A DNA stretch of 64,000 bases from Actinomucor elegans (GCA_026027325.1 JAMSLZ010000001.1:3410001-3474000); one strand, 5' to 3'; counted from the first letter of the stretch, positions 10,574 to 21,397 are shown. Numbers and translations are program-made. The notes: generated by a model not told the origin, from the sequence alone.

Positions 10574-12305
10574 TTTTTTTCTAAAGTGATAAGATTGAAA
10601 GAAGAAGCAGGTTTTAGATCTTGTTTATATACTATATCTAAATATAAATAAAGATCTTGGCGTGGATAGACCCAATCATCTCCTATTTCTTTGGGCAGCT
10701 GCTAGTTGACCATGTAACTTGTCTATTTACTAATATATGATCGGAACCGATCTATCCTTTTACTAATGTATGCCTATTTTTAATCGATTGTTTGCCTCAC
10801 TTCACAAGGACAATAATATATCTATATGCTCACAGACCTTTTTGTTTGATATATATATATAATAGGGGATTATAGTATGGGTCCTATTGGTTTCTATTGG
10901 GTCGCACAATTCTAGTATTATGCATTTTAACATTATTATAAGCATCTGACTAAAAAGGTGCTTTTTTTTCATTACTACACATATTAAGATTTCCTTGGCA
11001 ATTACAATACGAATTTGACAGCATCTTTTCACGTGCAAGAGTCCTTTCATATTAATCATCTCCTAAGCATTTTTTTTTAATTTATTAAAGATCAACATGT
11101 GTTTAAATATCATGAAAACGCACAATAAGCTTTAATTCATTAACAGTTTCCGTACCTGAACTGGCACTTTCCCCCATTAATAAATCTTTATACAGTAAAG
11201 GAGCAGTGATTTGGATCTTTGGATTCACATTCCTAGTCGCACAGAAAGCTTGTTCCACGCTTTGATCATGTTGGTCACCATGCCGCTAAAGCGCGTTCTA
11301 TTTTGCAAGCATTCTACCATCTGCTTGCAATAATATCTATAATTATTGAACTTTTTTTTTTGGAAAGAACATATTTTGTTCTCTATTTTTCCCGGGAATT
11401 CTTGAACTACTACGTCTTGTGATTGAATAAACTAGTAGCGTGATGGATAATGTCATAGTGGTTACTGAGATTTTTCAAGTCCCGACAGTCAGTGTATAAA
11501 ATCCTCCACTTCATGCACTATTACAAAGGTTAATTTATTGAAATGAGAAACTCATATATATATATTTCCTCCGAGAATGACTAGTTTACCACGTCATATT
11601 ATTGGTTGAACTATGCACTTGTGGTTTATATAGTGCCTGAATACTTTCCAATTCAGATCGCCGGTATATGTATATATATAGTAACTTTTAGTATCTCCCA
11701 TTGGTCAAGTACCATGCCCAAAAAAAAAAAGGTGAGTTCATTGCAAAAGTATGAAATTCTTTTGGTTGGTTAGCCATCCAATGATACGCTGTAGTACAAC
11801 TAGTGGAATATCCATAAACGTCATTGCTTTTATTCATATGTATTGGATTATATCGTCTCTGGAACTTGTCAACAACCAAATATGATTTTATAAACCGGGC
11901 TACTAAGGAGCCTGGTTGTTATTATACTTTTCCCGGAATCATTGATCAAATTTTTTGTGACACCAGTGCTTGCTGCTTAATTACTTTCCATCACCGACAG
12001 CCAATGATGACTAAATCCGTAATTCAACACTCAGTGTTACAAATAGTAACCTGAATCCATTCTACTAAGGTCTTCTTTTTTAATACTGTCTATAAAAAAA
12101 TAAAAGCTATGATTAAACATCAAATCTACTGATAGTTTTCTCTTCCATCAGTCTAAAGCAAAGAAACTTTTTTTTTCTGTTTGTTTCAGAAACACGCGCA
12201 AGAGTAGGAGATTCAATATCGGTGCATGAATTAGGAATGACTCACAATCTGTCCTGCCTATCGCAAAGTTTGGTTCTAACATGTACAGTTTTTATTTTAA
12301 AGTGT
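10574..12305. other. Spacer between kinase and dehydrogenase genes
   Basis: AT-rich with many TATA-like runs, for example near 10850 and 11550. Apart from the probable terminal exon at 11103-11285 I see no coding signature. The open frames at 11688-11879 (-) and 11824-12054 (+) overlap each other and match nothing I recognise. Confidence 0.5.
11103..11285 (-). CDS. Probable orphan 3' terminal exon, unknown protein
   Basis: A CTTTAG acceptor at 11286 is followed by 60 open codons and a TAA at 11103-11105. The peptide has normal, balanced composition, with stretches QSVEQAFCATRNVNPKIQIT and APLLYKDLLMGE, ending LKLIVRFHDI. This looks more like coding sequence than the surrounding AT-rich DNA. 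It has no ATG of its own, and I could not find convincing upstream exons. It may be the end of a small gene, an alternative exon or a gene remnant. I do not recognise the family. Confidence 0.35.
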   Translation of the reverse strand, partial: RHGDQHDQSVEQAFCATRNVNPKIQITAPLLYKDLLMGESASSGTETVNELKLIVRFHDI

Positions 12306-13775
12306 CTAATAAAGCATGCGAGTCTTGATATTTGCTGGAGTAGCAACAATGGCATTGTAAAGGGATTCAAGATGGACTTGTGTTACATTGGAGATATCAG
12401 CCATCACATAAGCAATATCGCCCTTGGAATCAGAGTACTGCTTTTCGACGTTGTGGTCAGCAAAAATCTCGTTGATTGCCTAATATGAAGTAATAGATTA
12501 GATCAAGCAAAGTTGTCTCTACTTTGTACTCACTCTAAGAACACCAGGAATATTACGATGGATATAAAGAACACGGACTGTGTCACTTTCATCTTGAGAA
12601 ATGGCTCGCAAGTCAATTTCAGGGAAGTTGACGGCACCAAGAGAAGAGCCTTCATTGATAAACTTGGTCAAAGCAGAAGAAACCTCGATACCAATCATAC
12701 TTTGAGCTTCCTCAGTAGAACCACCAATATGAGGAGTCATAATGAGATTGTTTGCAGATAATAAATCAGGATAATCTGTGAAATGAGGACCATTGGCAGC
12801 GGGCTCCTTGGGATATACGTCTACAGCAGCACCAGCAAGATGACCAGAGTGTAAGGCCTTAGCAAGAGCAGGGATTTGAACAACTGTACCACGAGCATTG
12901 TTTAAAAGATAAGAGCCCTTTTTCATCAAGCCAATTTCGCGATCACCGATCATATTCTTTGTATCTTCTGTCTCGGGAACATGAAGTGAAACAAAGTCAG
13001 AAATGGCCAACAAGTCTTCTAGAGAATCGACAGGCTTTGCTTGACCGAGAGGCATGATTTGAAGAACATCGTAAAAGTAGACGGTCATACCCATGGCCTC
13101 AGCCAAGACTGAGAGTTGAGAACCGATATGGCCATAACCTACAATACCCAACACCTTGTGTCTGATTTCATAACAATTCTTGGAAACCTTATTCCAAATA
13201 CCCTGGTGCATTTCTGTGTTACGGTCGCCCAATTGACGGGCAAGTGTAATCAACTCACCAATGACTAACTCTGCAACTGATCTTGAGTTACTAAAAGGAG
13301 AATTGAAGACGGCAACCTACTCTCTGTTGCTTAATAACATGATTCAATATTGAGTATGATTCTACTTACACCCTTGTCGGCAGCTGCCTTGAGATCAACT
13401 TGATTTGTACCAATACAGAAACAACCAATACCCAACAGGTTCTTGGCTTCATCCAACACAGCCTTGGTTAATTTGGTCTTGGAACGGATACCAATAATAT
13501 GAACATCCTTGATTTTCTCGATCAATTCCTCACCAACAAGTGCTTTGGCATAAGTTTCAACCTACATACGATTGAGTACTTTTTACCATACAATAAACAG
13601 ATATACCTACTTGATAACCTTGCTTCTTGAAAGCTTCAACAGCAGTAGCATTTACATTTTCCAATAACAAAATCTTGACTTCAGCTGTATTGAAAGGTTT
13701 AAGCACCTTGGGTTTGGCACTAGTAAAAGAAGAGCCACGAGCGCGTGTTTCGGGTACAGTGTTATCGGAAGGCAT
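12306..13775 (-). CDS. SER3: D-3-phosphoglycerate dehydrogenase
   Basis: First enzyme of serine synthesis from glycolysis, oxidising 3-phosphoglycerate to 3-phosphohydroxypyruvate with NAD. Four exons give about 460 residues, the fungal Ser3/Ser33 length. The NAD-binding Rossmann motif is GIVGYGHIGSQLSVLAEAMG. The catalytic residues are Arg in LLNNARGTVV, Glu in AAVDVYPKEP and His in MTPHIGGSTEEAQ. The last exons encode a C-terminal ACT-type domain (VLYIHRNIPGVLR, then AINEIFADHNVEKQYSDSKG), the usual site of serine feedback inhibition; regulation here is inferred. The N-terminal tail (PSDNTVPETRARGSSF) resembles that of fungal orthologues. It is divergent from the MET2-type gene, 333 bp away. 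No key residue is missing. Confidence 0.95.
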
Positions 13776-14108
13776 ATGTCAAACAATGAAAATATATAAA
13801 AAAAAAAAAAGAATAAAAGAGGAATGAAATTCTGACTCGGTGGAATATAGGCCTTTTTGTCCCAGAAAACTCACGTCACCTGGTTTCAATCAGTGCAGAG
13901 ATTTTGTGTCATCTTAAAGTCTTTTGATTGGTCTGTTGCATTGTTTGATCAAATCTTGTATTGTGAGATGAATGCTTCTTAAAAGCAGATTCTCACTTGT
14001 TTTTAAGTACTTTTTTTTTCTTTCTACAAGCCAATTAACTCGATTTTCAACAAAGCGAGAACTACCCCTACCCTACCGTTAATAAACTCAATTATCCAGC
14101 TAGAAATC
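13776..14108. promoter_or_regulatory. Shared divergent promoter, SER3-type/MET2-type genes
   Basis: This 333-bp region separates two divergently transcribed amino-acid biosynthesis genes. A TGACTC core, the heart of Gcn4/Cpc1 sites, lies at 13833-13838, and ACTCACGTCACC lies near 13869. Both would suit general amino-acid or sulfur control, but I base this only on short motif matches. A T-tract and pyrimidine stretch lies at about 14009-14027, upstream of the MET2-type start. Confidence 0.45.
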
Positions 14109-15585
14109 ATGCAAGAGTATAAAACTTATGCAACTACAAAGGAACTACCAATTGAAGAGTCCAAGAACAAGTTGGTCAAGCTGATACCTGACCAAAACAT
14201 CACCATTATACCGGAATATACCTTGGAGTCTGGTGTCAGACTAACAAATATTCCTATCGCTTGGAAATCTTGGGGAAAACTCAATGAAAAGGCCGATAAT
14301 TGTATGGTCATTTGCCATGCTCTGACTGGCAGTGCCGATGTCGAGGATTGGTAAGCTTACATAGTATATATGGCATCACGAATCTAATTCCTTACTAGGT
14401 GGGGCCCCTTAATGGGTCCTAGAAGAGCCTTTGATCCTACAAAGTTCTTTATTGTGTGTTGCAATGTGCTTGGATCTCCCTATGGTTCTGCTTCTCCTCT
14501 GACAATCAATCCAGAAACAGGCAACGTATATGGCCCAGAATTTCCTTTAGTGAGTGTAAGAGATGATGTGAAACTACATCGTCTTATTCTCGATTACATT
14601 GGAGTCAAGCAAGTTGCTATTTGTGTTGGCGGATCAATGGGTGGAATGCAAGTATTGGAATGGGCACAAATGGGTCAAGAGTATGTTCGCACTATTGTAC
14701 CTATTGCTACATCAGGTAGGCATTCTGCTTGGGGTATTAGTTGGGGAGAAGCACAACGACAATCCATTTACAGTGATCCCAACTATGGTAAGTTACTGAC
14801 TCCTTTTAAGACGCTTAATAGTATCATTCTGACTCTGTTGTTTTATTTTATTTTACATAGCCGATGGTTATTATACTGAAGAAAACCCCCCAGTAGTTGG
14901 CTTATCTGCTGCTCGTATGTCTGCTTTGCTCACTTATCGATCACGTAACTCATTTGAATCCCGCTTTGGCCGTAAAGCAGCTGAACTCAAGTCTCCCGTC
15001 AATCGCCCTGGTTCACATGGAGAAGCCAATCGTATGATTCACAATGATGGACATCGTGCACAAAGTCCTCCAGAAACCCGAGATGAGGCCCATACCACCA
15101 TCAACGATCCACCCATGCCTACACCTTTTGTGTTCTCGGCACAGTCCTACCTCAGATACCAAGGCAGCAAATTCATCAATCGGTTCGATGCCAACTGTTA
15201 TATTGCACTTACTCGCAAGATGGACTCACATGATCTTTCACGTGGAAGAGATGATTACTTTGATATATTGGCTTCTATCAGCCAACCCGCACTGGTGATT
15301 GGTATTGAATCGGATGGATTGTTCACTATTTCAGAACAATATGAATTGGCAGAAGGCATGGCAGACACAGAGATGATTGTGATTGATTCTCCGGATGGAC
15401 ATGATGGTTTCCTGCTTGAGTTTGATCAAATTAATCGTCATATTCTGAATTTCATTAAACGTGTGGTGCCAGAGATCTATAGTTCAAGCACAATTACAGA
15501 AGAAGAAGCAGAACAAAATGAAGTGGTGAAAGCGACAAAGACAAGCTTGTTTGGAGAAGCTGAAGTGGATATCACTCAATGGTAG
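14109..15585 (+). CDS. MET2: Homoserine O-acetyltransferase
   Basis: Transfers acetyl from acetyl-CoA to homoserine, the committed step to methionine in fungi. Three exons give roughly 450 residues. It is an alpha/beta-hydrolase-fold enzyme: ICHALTGSADVEDWWGPLMG contains the oxyanion-side motif, the nucleophile Ser sits in CVGGSMGGMQVLEWA, the catalytic Asp in VIGIESDGLF and the His in DSPDGHDGFLLEF. The insert with SFESRFGRK and the variable PPETRDEAHTT loop is usual for fungal Met2. The start ATG at 14109 begins an uninterrupted frame into the family's conserved PIAWKSWGKLN. The triad is complete, so the enzyme is probably active. Confidence 0.94.
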
Positions 15586-16314
15586 ATTTAGTTATTATAG
15601 ACATTGTAGAAAATAAAAATTATTTCCAAGTTATTCTGAGAGTGGTATCATCCATGGTCTCAAATATAATACAACAGCTTTTGGTTCTTGTAACGACCCG
15701 AGCGTAATAAAATTCCAATAATAGATCTTTGTATAGAACACGAGCAAATCTTTCGATTTATCTACTAGAGCCATCTCAGGACCTATGCACTATTAACAAA
15801 AAACATAACACAAACGTGTGCTGGGTTCATTGGTAGGACAGAGCATATTGATTATTGTAGACAAGTTTAACCAATGAGAGACGCCATCTTGTGCAATGCA
15901 TGGCGTTTGATTTTATGCATTTTGCATCATATTCATACTAACTTGGTACCTTATCCAAGTTCGGGACTTTTACAAATTGAGATAATGAGATATGATATCC
16001 TTGATCTAGCAAATTTTTTATATATCTTGAATATGATCTTGATTTTAATTTACTGATAAGAAAATAATTCATTGTATGTAGAATAATACAGTTTTGGTTG
16101 CCAATTTTGAGATATAGAGTCATGAAGGCATCAAATATGTGCAGCAGTACATTTAGAATCTGGCATCTTGATTGAATCCAGCATTCGACTGAGATCTGTT
16201 AAGGGATCTTGTTGATCACTGAATCCATTTTACATGAAAATGTATATATGATACTATCAGTAATTATTACTATAATATAATACATTTTGCTTTTTATTAG
16301 AATAGGGCTCTGGT
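15586..16314. other. Spacer between MET2-type gene and retroelement
   Basis: No supported gene. It contains one dispersed-repeat copy (16141-16208) about 100 bp before the 5' LTR. Short overlapping open frames near 15874-16123 show no family signature. Confidence 0.6.
16141..16208 (+). repeat. Dispersed repeat copy 6
   Basis: Reads GCAGCAGTACATTTAGAATC, then GCATTCGACTGAGATC, then AAGGGATC. It lies about 100 bp left of the retroelement target site. Confidence 0.6.
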
Positions 16315-16468
16315 TGTCAGGTACACACGGTCTTGATGTGTAACCTTTTTAATTAGTATAAATATCAATTGCATCTTAGAATAATAAAGAGCATCTTTTA
16401 TCTCATATATAATCTATTGTACACGTTTATTGGAATCGACTATAAAACATATATCTCGGCACACGACA
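16315..16468 (+). repeat. 5' LTR (154 bp)
   Basis: Begins TGTCAGGTACACACGG and ends GGCACACGACA. It includes an AATAAAGAGC segment that could serve as a poly(A) signal. The terminal TG...CA dinucleotides are shared with the 3' copy. Confidence 0.95.
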
Positions 16469-16470
16469 TT

Positions 16471-16486
16471 TGGTAGCATCAGAACC
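16471..16486 (+). other. Primer-binding site, initiator tRNA-Met-like
   Basis: Two bases after the LTR, TGGTAGCATCAGAACC begins with TGG. Its first eight bases TGGTAGCA complement the 3' end TGCTACCA expected for a eukaryotic initiator tRNA-Met. The later bases match less obviously, so the primer identity is tentative. Confidence 0.55.
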
Positions 16487-16544
16487 AATTGATCGTTTAT
16501 TATAGTTAAAATATATTTTTATATATATATATATTATTGAGTGA

Positions 16545-17885
16545 ATGGAATACTTATCTGAAGAAGAACTCAAGAAATTAAAGAACCAATTTGAAATAGA
16601 AGAAAGGACAGTAAAGCTACTCAAATATCAAGACGACATTGATTATTATAACAGCAAATTAAGAAAGACATCAACTGGTCAGTTTACTGAAGAAGAAAGA
16701 TTAAAATCAACTATACAAAGAGAAGAACATTGGAAAACAGTAGCTCACAAATTTGCAACGAAGTTTTTTGGAACAAATATTATTAACAACATGTCTACAC
16801 AAGAAGGGGTCTCAACGACAGATAATAGTGATATTTTGAAGATCGCTGAAATATTGAAAGAAGTTATCCTTTCTAAATCAAACAAAGATGATGAACTCGA
16901 GTTTATTGAAAAACCTAGAAAGTATGATGGATCCAGGGATCCCCATATCATTGAATCATGGATCCAGTCCATTGATGATTATTCAGCACTCAAGGAGTTT
17001 ACATCTACAAAGACAGCTAAATTAGGTGTGACCTTATTATCGGGTGCGGCTAAGGTCTGGTATCATAATTTACGTTTATTGAATAATGCTCCTGAAGATT
17101 GGCTACATTTTAAAACGGAGTTACGAGCATACTTCAAGCCAGAGAACTCGATCTCGGTTGCAAGAGACAAGATACGCAACCTTCGACAATCATCTACTAT
17201 CGCACAATATGTGCAAGAGTTTATGACTATTAAACTCAGCATTCCAAAGATGACTGATGAAGAAGCGGTTGACAAGTTTTTGGCGGGTTTGAAAGACCCT
17301 AATGCTCGTATATACATCAAAGATAGCATCTTTATGGAGGAGCCAGTGTTGTCTGACGCCATTCGGGCGGCACATACTTATGAGGGCAATCGTTTGAATG
17401 CTGTTCCTGTTTTTCGTAGTTCATCTGCGGTATCGGAATACCAGGTGGATGATCCTATGGATTTATCAGTTGCCGAACGTAGAGAATTGTTCAACATGAT
17501 GAAGTCGTTCAGCTCTGGGGGCAGCTTTCGTGGCCGTGGTGGTTTTCATAGTCGTGGTGGCTCTCCTCGTGGTGGTTCTCCTCGTGGTGGTTTTCATGGT
17601 CGTGGTAGTCGTGGAGGTCGTGGTGGCCATCAGCATCGGGGTGCTAGAGGTGGGGGTTTTAATAATTCTTCACGTATAGAAATCCGATGCTACAATTGTG
17701 AAGGATTTGGACATTACCAAAGAGATTGTCCATCTGAGAAGCGCTCACAATTGAACTATATTGAAGCAGATGATCATGAAGATATTTATTATGGAGCTGA
17801 TGATACTGAAAATAAAAGATTGATTCTTCCTCTTATTTGTATTGTGTCTTGCCCACTTCCAAGTCTTATGTGGAGCCTCTATTGA
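16545..17885 (+). CDS. gag: Retrotransposon Gag
   Basis: 446-residue structural protein. The N-terminal part is helical and charged, and the central part matches retrotransposon gag capsid domains (DEAVDKFLAGLKDPNARIYI, AQYVQEFMTIKLSI). An Arg/Gly-rich tract at about residues 325-370 has SPRGG and FHGRG repeats and probably binds RNA. One CCHC zinc knuckle follows (CYNCEGFGHYQRDC, CX2CX4HX4C), nucleocapsid-like. The ATG at 16545 is the first in frame after the leader. The 3' end overlaps the pol frame, which lies in the -1 register. Confidence 0.92.
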   Translation: MEYLSEEELKKLKNQFEIEERTVKLLKYQDDIDYYNSKLRKTSTGQFTEEERLKSTIQREEHWKTVAHKFATKFFGTNIINNMSTQEGVSTTDNSDILKIAEILKEVILSKSNKDDELEFIEKPRKYDGSRDPHIIESWIQSIDDYSALKEFTSTKTAKLGVTLLSGAAKVWYHNLRLLNNAPEDWLHFKTELRAYFKPENSISVARDKIRNLRQSSTIAQYVQEFMTIKLSIPKMTDEEAVDKFLAGLKDPNARIYIKDSIFMEEPVLSDAIRAAHTYEGNRLNAVPVFRSSSAVSEYQVDDPMDLSVAERRELFNMMKSFSSGGSFRGRGGFHSRGGSPRGGSPRGGFHGRGSRGGRGGHQHRGARGGGFNNSSRIEIRCYNCEGFGHYQRDCPSEKRSQLNYIEADDHEDIYYGADDTENKRLILPLICIVSCPLPSLMWSLY

Positions 17886-20800
17886 TTGATGATGGTATGA
17901 TCCAAAAGGACGTTCAGTTTGTATTAAATGCGGGTGAAATTGATACCAAACTTCCTTTGTATCGTGCTTTGGTGAATGGTTCTGAGTGTTCGGTGTTGAT
18001 TGATTCAGGTGCATCTGCTAATTACATTAATCCAAAATTGCTGTCTTCTGTTTCACAGCTGAGAAATGTAAATGGGCAAGCGGTGGAAACTGCTAATGGT
18101 CAACAATCGAAAATATCGTCAATTGCTACTTTTACATTACAACTAGGTGATTATCAGGATGATATGGAAGCTTATGTATTTGATACAAAATTTGATTTAA
18201 TTTTGGGTAATTCTTGGTTGCGTCAAGTACAACCCACTCCTGATTGGTTCTGTAGTTCTTGGTCAATTCAACTTTCGGAGGGTGATGTTACGATAATCAA
18301 GCCTATCCAAGAAAAATTAATAACAAAGAATGTAGTGAATGTTCATAATAATGTGATTACGAATACTTTGGAACATAAGGATGATGTTGAGGACTGTAAT
18401 TTTGTTATTACTGCACGGCAATTTGAAAAATTATTGAAGAAGCAACAAGTGGAGGAGTGTTTTCTGGTCTCAGCGAAGGAGATACATAGCCTGCTGGATT
18501 TGAACAATGTCAATTCTGTAGTGTTGTCTGATCAAGAAAAGGAGAATGAAGAATGGTGTAATGAATTTGCTCAAGCGTATCCTGGAGTTTTCAAAGGTTC
18601 TCTTGATACTTTACCTCCTTTACGTAGAACTGATGGTGATATGATTGAATTGGAACCCGGTACCAAACCTATTTCCAGAGCTCCTTATCGTATGTCTCCA
18701 TTGGAATTGAAAGAATTAAGAAAGCAATTGGATGAATTATTGAGTAAAGGTTTTATTGAACCTTGTGTATCTGAATGGGGTAGTCCAGTATTGTTTGTCA
18801 AGAAACCTAACGGCTCTTTAAGAATGGTATGTGACTATCGTGCCTTAAATGCTAAAACTATTGCACAGCGTGTTCCTTTACCTAGGATTGATGAATGTTT
18901 AGAACAATTACATGGTGTTACCTATATGAGTTCCATCGACCTGACTAGTAGTTTTTGGCAGCAAAGATTGTCACCATCTGATTCTCTCAAAAGTGCTATA
19001 AATACTAGATATGGTCAATTTTCATGGTCTGTAATGGCGATGGGTTTGAAGAATTCTGGATCCAGGTGGATGTTTTTGATGAATGATGTACTCAAGGATT
19101 ACATCGATGATTTTGTAATTTGCTACATTGATGATTGTCTCATTTATACCAAGGGTAATGATATTGAACTACACAAGAAACATTTGCATATGGTGTTCAA
19201 GAAGTTGGAGGAAGCTGGTCTGGTGGTCTCAAGAACCAAATGCAAGTTCAACCGTAAAGAAATTACCTTTTTAGGTCATGATATTGTTGCTGGTCAAGGC
19301 ACCAAACCTTCTAAACAAAAAGTGGATGCTATTTTGTCGTGGCCTGTACCACAAACAGTTCAAGATGTTCGTAAATTTATGGGTCTTTGTCAATACTACT
19401 CTACATATATGCCTAATTTTGCAGATACTGCGGCGGTTATTACGGATTTAACCAAAGGTGTAGGTCCAAAAAATCGAAAAGTTATGTGGTCGGATGCTTG
19501 TCAAAAGGCTTTTGACACTATCAAGGCTTTGATTTCTTCCTCTCCTGTGTTACTTATGCCTGACATGAAAAAACCTTTTCGTATTGAATGTGATGCAAGT
19601 GATTATGCTATTGGGGCTGTGTTGTTGCAACAAGACCCTAATAATAATAATGATTGGAAGCCTGTAGCATTTATTTCAAAAAAACTATCGAGTGCTGAAA
19701 GGAATTATCCTACTCAAGAACGGGAACTGCTGGCTATCCTATTTGCGTGTAAAACTTGGCGTTGTTTTGTTGAAGGATCGGTGTATGAAGTATATACAGA
19801 TCATCGTCCATTACAATACTACAACTCGTCCAATAAGGTTTCTCCTCGTTTAGTTCGATGGATGCAAGATCTTGAAATGTATCAGCCCACCTTAATCTAT
19901 AAGAAAGGTGTTGATAATGTTATTCCTGATCTGTTAAGTCGTCGTGATGGTCCCAACTGTGAGCCGGATGTGTTGTCGATGGAGCCTGAATTTCTATATG
20001 AAATATCTACTACTATTTTGAATAAGGTCCTGCAGCCATCTGATACTTCTTTGTTAACTGATCCGTGTCAAGATTGGCCTATATTTTTCAAGAAGAAGAA
20101 GGAAGACTGGCCGGACAAGTGGCGCCTTCAACTGGAGAAGGAGGAATCAAATTTCGAAGTGATAGATAATGTAGTCTGGCGTCTAAATCCTAATCCTGTT
20201 AATAGTAAAGAAGCGTCTAGGTTAAAATTTATTACTTTCTCCCGTCGTGCTGATCTCATTGAAGATTTTCATCGGGGCTTTGGTCATTCTGGTCAACTTA
20301 CGGTATATCATCTAATGAAGCAACGTGTTTGGTGGCCGTCTATGCGTAAAGATATCAACTATTGGCTCAAAACTTGTCCTGAATGTCAGCTGCATTCTCG
20401 TAATGACAAGAAAGTACATCATGCTCCTATGAAGCCTTTAGAGGTGCCTGTTCCTTTTGCCCGTTGGCATATTGACTTCATTGGTGAATTGCCTACTACT
20501 GTGAATGGCAATCGTTGGATTATTATGGCTGTGGATTATGCCACCAATTGGCCTATTGCTCGCGCTCTCAAGTCTGCTACTGCTGATGAAATCGTCAAAT
20601 TTCTGTATGAAGAAATTGTAATGAAGTTTGGTTGCCCTGTGGAAATTGTGAGTGATCGTGGAGCCAATCTGCTCAGCAAGATATTGAAACAGTATATGCG
20701 CAAGATCAGGTCCAAACATATGTTTACGTCAGCTTTTCATCCAAGATCCAATTCTAAGTGTGAAAGATTAAATCAGACATTTAAACATATGTTGATAAAA

Positions 20801-21361
20801 TATGTGAAAGGTCGTGTTCATTCTTGGGATGAATATGTGGATTCATCACTGTTTTCATGTCGTATAAGGAAACATGCTACTACGGGGTATAGCCCCTTCT
20901 ATTTGGTTTATGGTCAAGAGCCGGTTCTTCCTGGTGATTCTCGTCGTCCCTATATGGATCCGTTGACTGAAGAAGATCCAGAGTTAGTTACTGAAGATGT
21001 CCTGGCTCGGATTCGTGATCTTCGTGAGAAAAGATTTGAAGCCAAAGAACAAATGATCCTACAAGCCAAGAAGGATAAAGAACGTTGGGATGCTGCTGTT
21101 AAGAACAACAAGGCTCAAACTTTTGCGATTGGCGATTATGTAATGCTTAGAAATGAATCAAAGAAAGGTTTAGAGTTCAATTGGATGGGTCCATATGTGG
21201 TGTTGAAGAGAAATTTAGATTACAACATTTATCAGATTCAAGAAATTGAAGGAAAACTGTACAATTCTTGGGTTCACACTGATCGTCTTCATCCTGTTCA
21301 GTATGATGGTGCTAAACCTAAAAAATCTTGGTATATTCCTCGTGTTGCTAGAGCAAAATAA
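17816..21361 (+). CDS. pol: Retrotransposon Pol polyprotein (PR-RT-RH-IN)
   Basis: Roughly 1,180 codons, open from the TAA at 17813-17815 to the stop at 21359-21361. Aspartic protease DSGASANYI lies at about residue 57. Reverse transcriptase includes PYRMSPLELKEL, the SSIDLTSSFWQ region and the catalytic FVICYIDDCLIY (YIDD variant of YxDD). RNase H starts at IECDASDYAIGAVLL and includes YTDHRPL. Integrase has an HHCC zinc finger (HRGFGHSG ... CPECQLH) and a DDE core (HIDFIGELP, VSDRGANLLS, KCERLNQTFK). A GPY/F-like module (NWMGPYVVLK) is near the C-terminus; no chromodomain is visible. There is no ATG before the protease, so expression probably needs -1 frameshifting from gag or another recoding event within 17816-17885. 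Confidence 0.93.
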   Translation, partial: KIDSSSYLYCVLPTSKSYVEPLLIDDGMIQKDVQFVLNAGEIDTKLPLYRALVNGSECSVLIDSGASANYINPKLLSSVSQLRNVNGQAVETANGQQSKISSIATFTLQLGDYQDDMEAYVFDTKFDLILGNSWLRQVQPTPDWFCSSWSIQLSEGDVTIIKPIQEKLITKNVVNVHNNVITNTLEHKDDVEDCNFVITARQFEKLLKKQQVEECFLVSAKEIHSLLDLNNVNSVVLSDQEKENEEWCNEFAQAYPGVFKGSLDTLPPLRRTDGDMIELEPGTKPISRAPYRMSPLELKELRKQLDELLSKGFIEPCVSEWGSPVLFVKKPNGSLRMVCDYRALNAKTIAQRVPLPRIDECLEQLHGVTYMSSIDLTSSFWQQRLSPSDSLKSAINTRYGQFSWSVMAMGLKNSGSRWMFLMNDVLKDYIDDFVICYIDDCLIYTKGNDIELHKKHLHMVFKKLEEAGLVVSRTKCKFNRKEITFLGHDIVAGQGTKPSKQKVDAILSWPVPQTVQDVRKFMGLCQYYSTYMPNFADTAAVITDLTKGVGPKNRKVMWSDACQKAFDTIKALISSSPVLLMPDMKKPFRIECDASDYAIGAVLLQQDPNNNNDWKPVAFISKKLSSAERNYPTQERELLAILFACKTWRCFVEGSVYEVYTDHRPLQYYNSSNKVSPRLVRWMQDLEMYQPTLIYKKGVDNVIPDLLSRRDGPNCEPDVLSMEPEFLYEISTTILNKVLQPSDTSLLTDPCQDWPIFFKKKKEDWPDKWRLQLEKEESNFEVIDNVVWRLNPNPVNSKEASRLKFITFSRRADLIEDFHRGFGHSGQLTVYHLMKQRVWWPSMRKDINYWLKTCPECQLHSRNDKKVHHAPMKPLEVPVPFARWHIDFIGELPTTVNGNRWIIMAVDYATNWPIARALKSATADEIVKFLYEEIVMKFGCPVEIVSDRGANLLSKILKQYMRKIRSKHMFTSAFHPRSNSKCERLNQTFKHMLIKYVKGRVHSWDEYVDSSLFSCRIRKHATTGYSPFYLVYGQEPVLPGDSRRPYMDPLTEEDPELVTEDVLARIRDLREKRFEAKEQMILQAKKDKERWDAAVKNNKAQTFAIGDYVMLRNESKKGLEFNWMGPYVVLKRNLDYNIYQIQEIEGKLYNSWVHTDRLHPVQYDGAKPKKSWYIPRVARAK

Positions 21362-21397
21362 CAAATTTTTTTTTTTTGCCTTTATACCTTTTTTTTT

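Noticed and set aside
20438..20719. Minus-strand open frame inside pol
   Set aside because: It is antisense to the integrase coding region, whose motifs explain the openness.
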